Shown piece after piece: positions 5,476-5,754 of a DNA stretch of 5,754 bases. The notes below the pieces were generated by a model. That model was not told the origin of the DNA. It saw nothing but the letters and a program-made list of their open reading frames with translations, and ran no database searches. How positions within the stretch are numbered: the first letter of the stretch is position 1; the number at the start of each line of letters is the position of its first letter. Source of the DNA: JANXVV01 sp038230975 (GTDB lineage: Bacteria; Planctomycetota; Phycisphaerae; Tepidisphaerales; Tepidisphaeraceae); the NCBI GenBank assembly GCA_038230975.1, contig JBBRMF010000318.1:1-5754 (forward strand), read 5' to 3'. The position numbers and the translations under genes are program-made.

Positions 5476-5754
5476 GTGAAAACTGACACCCTTGCTGAAA
5501 TTGCCGGGGAACAACCACCGATGCCTTCCATTATGATTGTCGACGATAGCCCCGCCACCACGCGCGGCTTGCACCGCTTGTTCACCAGAGGTGGGTATCG
5601 TCCGTCGTCGTTTCAGGATGGGATGAGCGCCCTAGAATTTGCCCGGAATAACCCGCTGGCGGCAGCCGTCATCGATATTCACTTGCCCGACATTTCAGGG
5701 CTCATTCTCTCCAAAGAATTGCGCAAAATTCTCGGCCACGCCGCGCCAATCTTC
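5476..5754 (+). CDS. Response regulator, receiver domain (C-terminus outside window)
   Basis: The frame opens at GTG 5476 and is uninterrupted to the window end, giving 93 residues. The CheY-like receiver fold starts at SIMIVDDS (18-25), with the acidic pair Asp23-Asp24 that binds magnesium. The phosphoacceptor is Asp67 in AAVIDIHLPDISG, with the usual Pro71 and following glycine. The visible part ends at API-F, just before the expected conserved Thr/Ser of beta-4. The conserved Lys and any output domain lie outside, so it cannot be told whether this is a lone receiver, a transcription factor or part of a hybrid kinase. A 15-residue leader precedes the second possible start (ATG 5521), which is where many receivers begin. 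The gene is divergent from the propeller gene, and a shared control region at 5326-5475 is possible but not shown. Confidence 0.9.
   Translation, partial: MKTDTLAEIAGEQPPMPSIMIVDDSPATTRGLHRLFTRGGYRPSSFQDGMSALEFARNNPLAAAVIDIHLPDISGLILSKELRKILGHAAPIF

Noticed and set aside
5210..5479. Plus-strand frame of 89 codons ahead of the response regulator
   Set aside because: It overlaps the signal-peptide region of the propeller gene and ends just after the response-regulator GTG. No domain was seen.

Overview
The window looks like ordinary chromosome from a moderately GC-rich, free-living bacterium. A PVC-superphylum member, most likely Planctomycetota, is my best guess. That is an inference from three things: a secreted TPR plus PQQ-like beta-propeller protein, palindromic repeats between genes (C-rich and CGTCTCG-type), and the mixed presence of Shine-Dalgarno sequences. 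No marker gene is present to prove it. I see no tRNA, rRNA, CRISPR array, insertion sequence or prophage gene.

Left half (1-2680, minus strand). Three genes read leftwards and match three consecutive steps of trans-4-hydroxy-L-proline breakdown. In order of transcription they are a class I aldolase of the DapA/NAL superfamily (2680-1766), a proline racemase/4-hydroxyproline 2-epimerase family enzyme (1769-810), and an FAD-dependent D-amino-acid dehydrogenase-like oxidoreductase (633-1, C-terminus outside the window). The first two overlap or nearly abut. The third follows a 176-bp gap filled by a pair of inverted C-rich repeat units. The proposed route is trans-4-hydroxy-L-proline to cis-4-hydroxy-D-proline (epimerase), to 1-pyrroline-4-hydroxy-2-carboxylate (FAD enzyme), to 2-oxoglutarate semialdehyde plus ammonia (aldolase-fold deaminase). 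The final dehydrogenase, a permease and a regulator are not in view and may lie beyond position 1.

Middle (2681-3390). A 112-bp divergent intergenic region separates the operon from a rightward gene for a gamma-class carbonic anhydrase-like hexapeptide-repeat protein (2793-3308). It ends at a long, nearly perfect hairpin (3319-3383) followed by a T run, squeezed between two convergent genes.

Right part (3391-5754). A leftward gene encodes an exported protein with a helical/TPR-like N-terminal part and a PQQ-type beta-propeller. After a divergent intergenic region of about 150 bp, a rightward gene opens with a response-regulator receiver domain that runs off the window end. Its role and its link to the propeller protein cannot be determined here.
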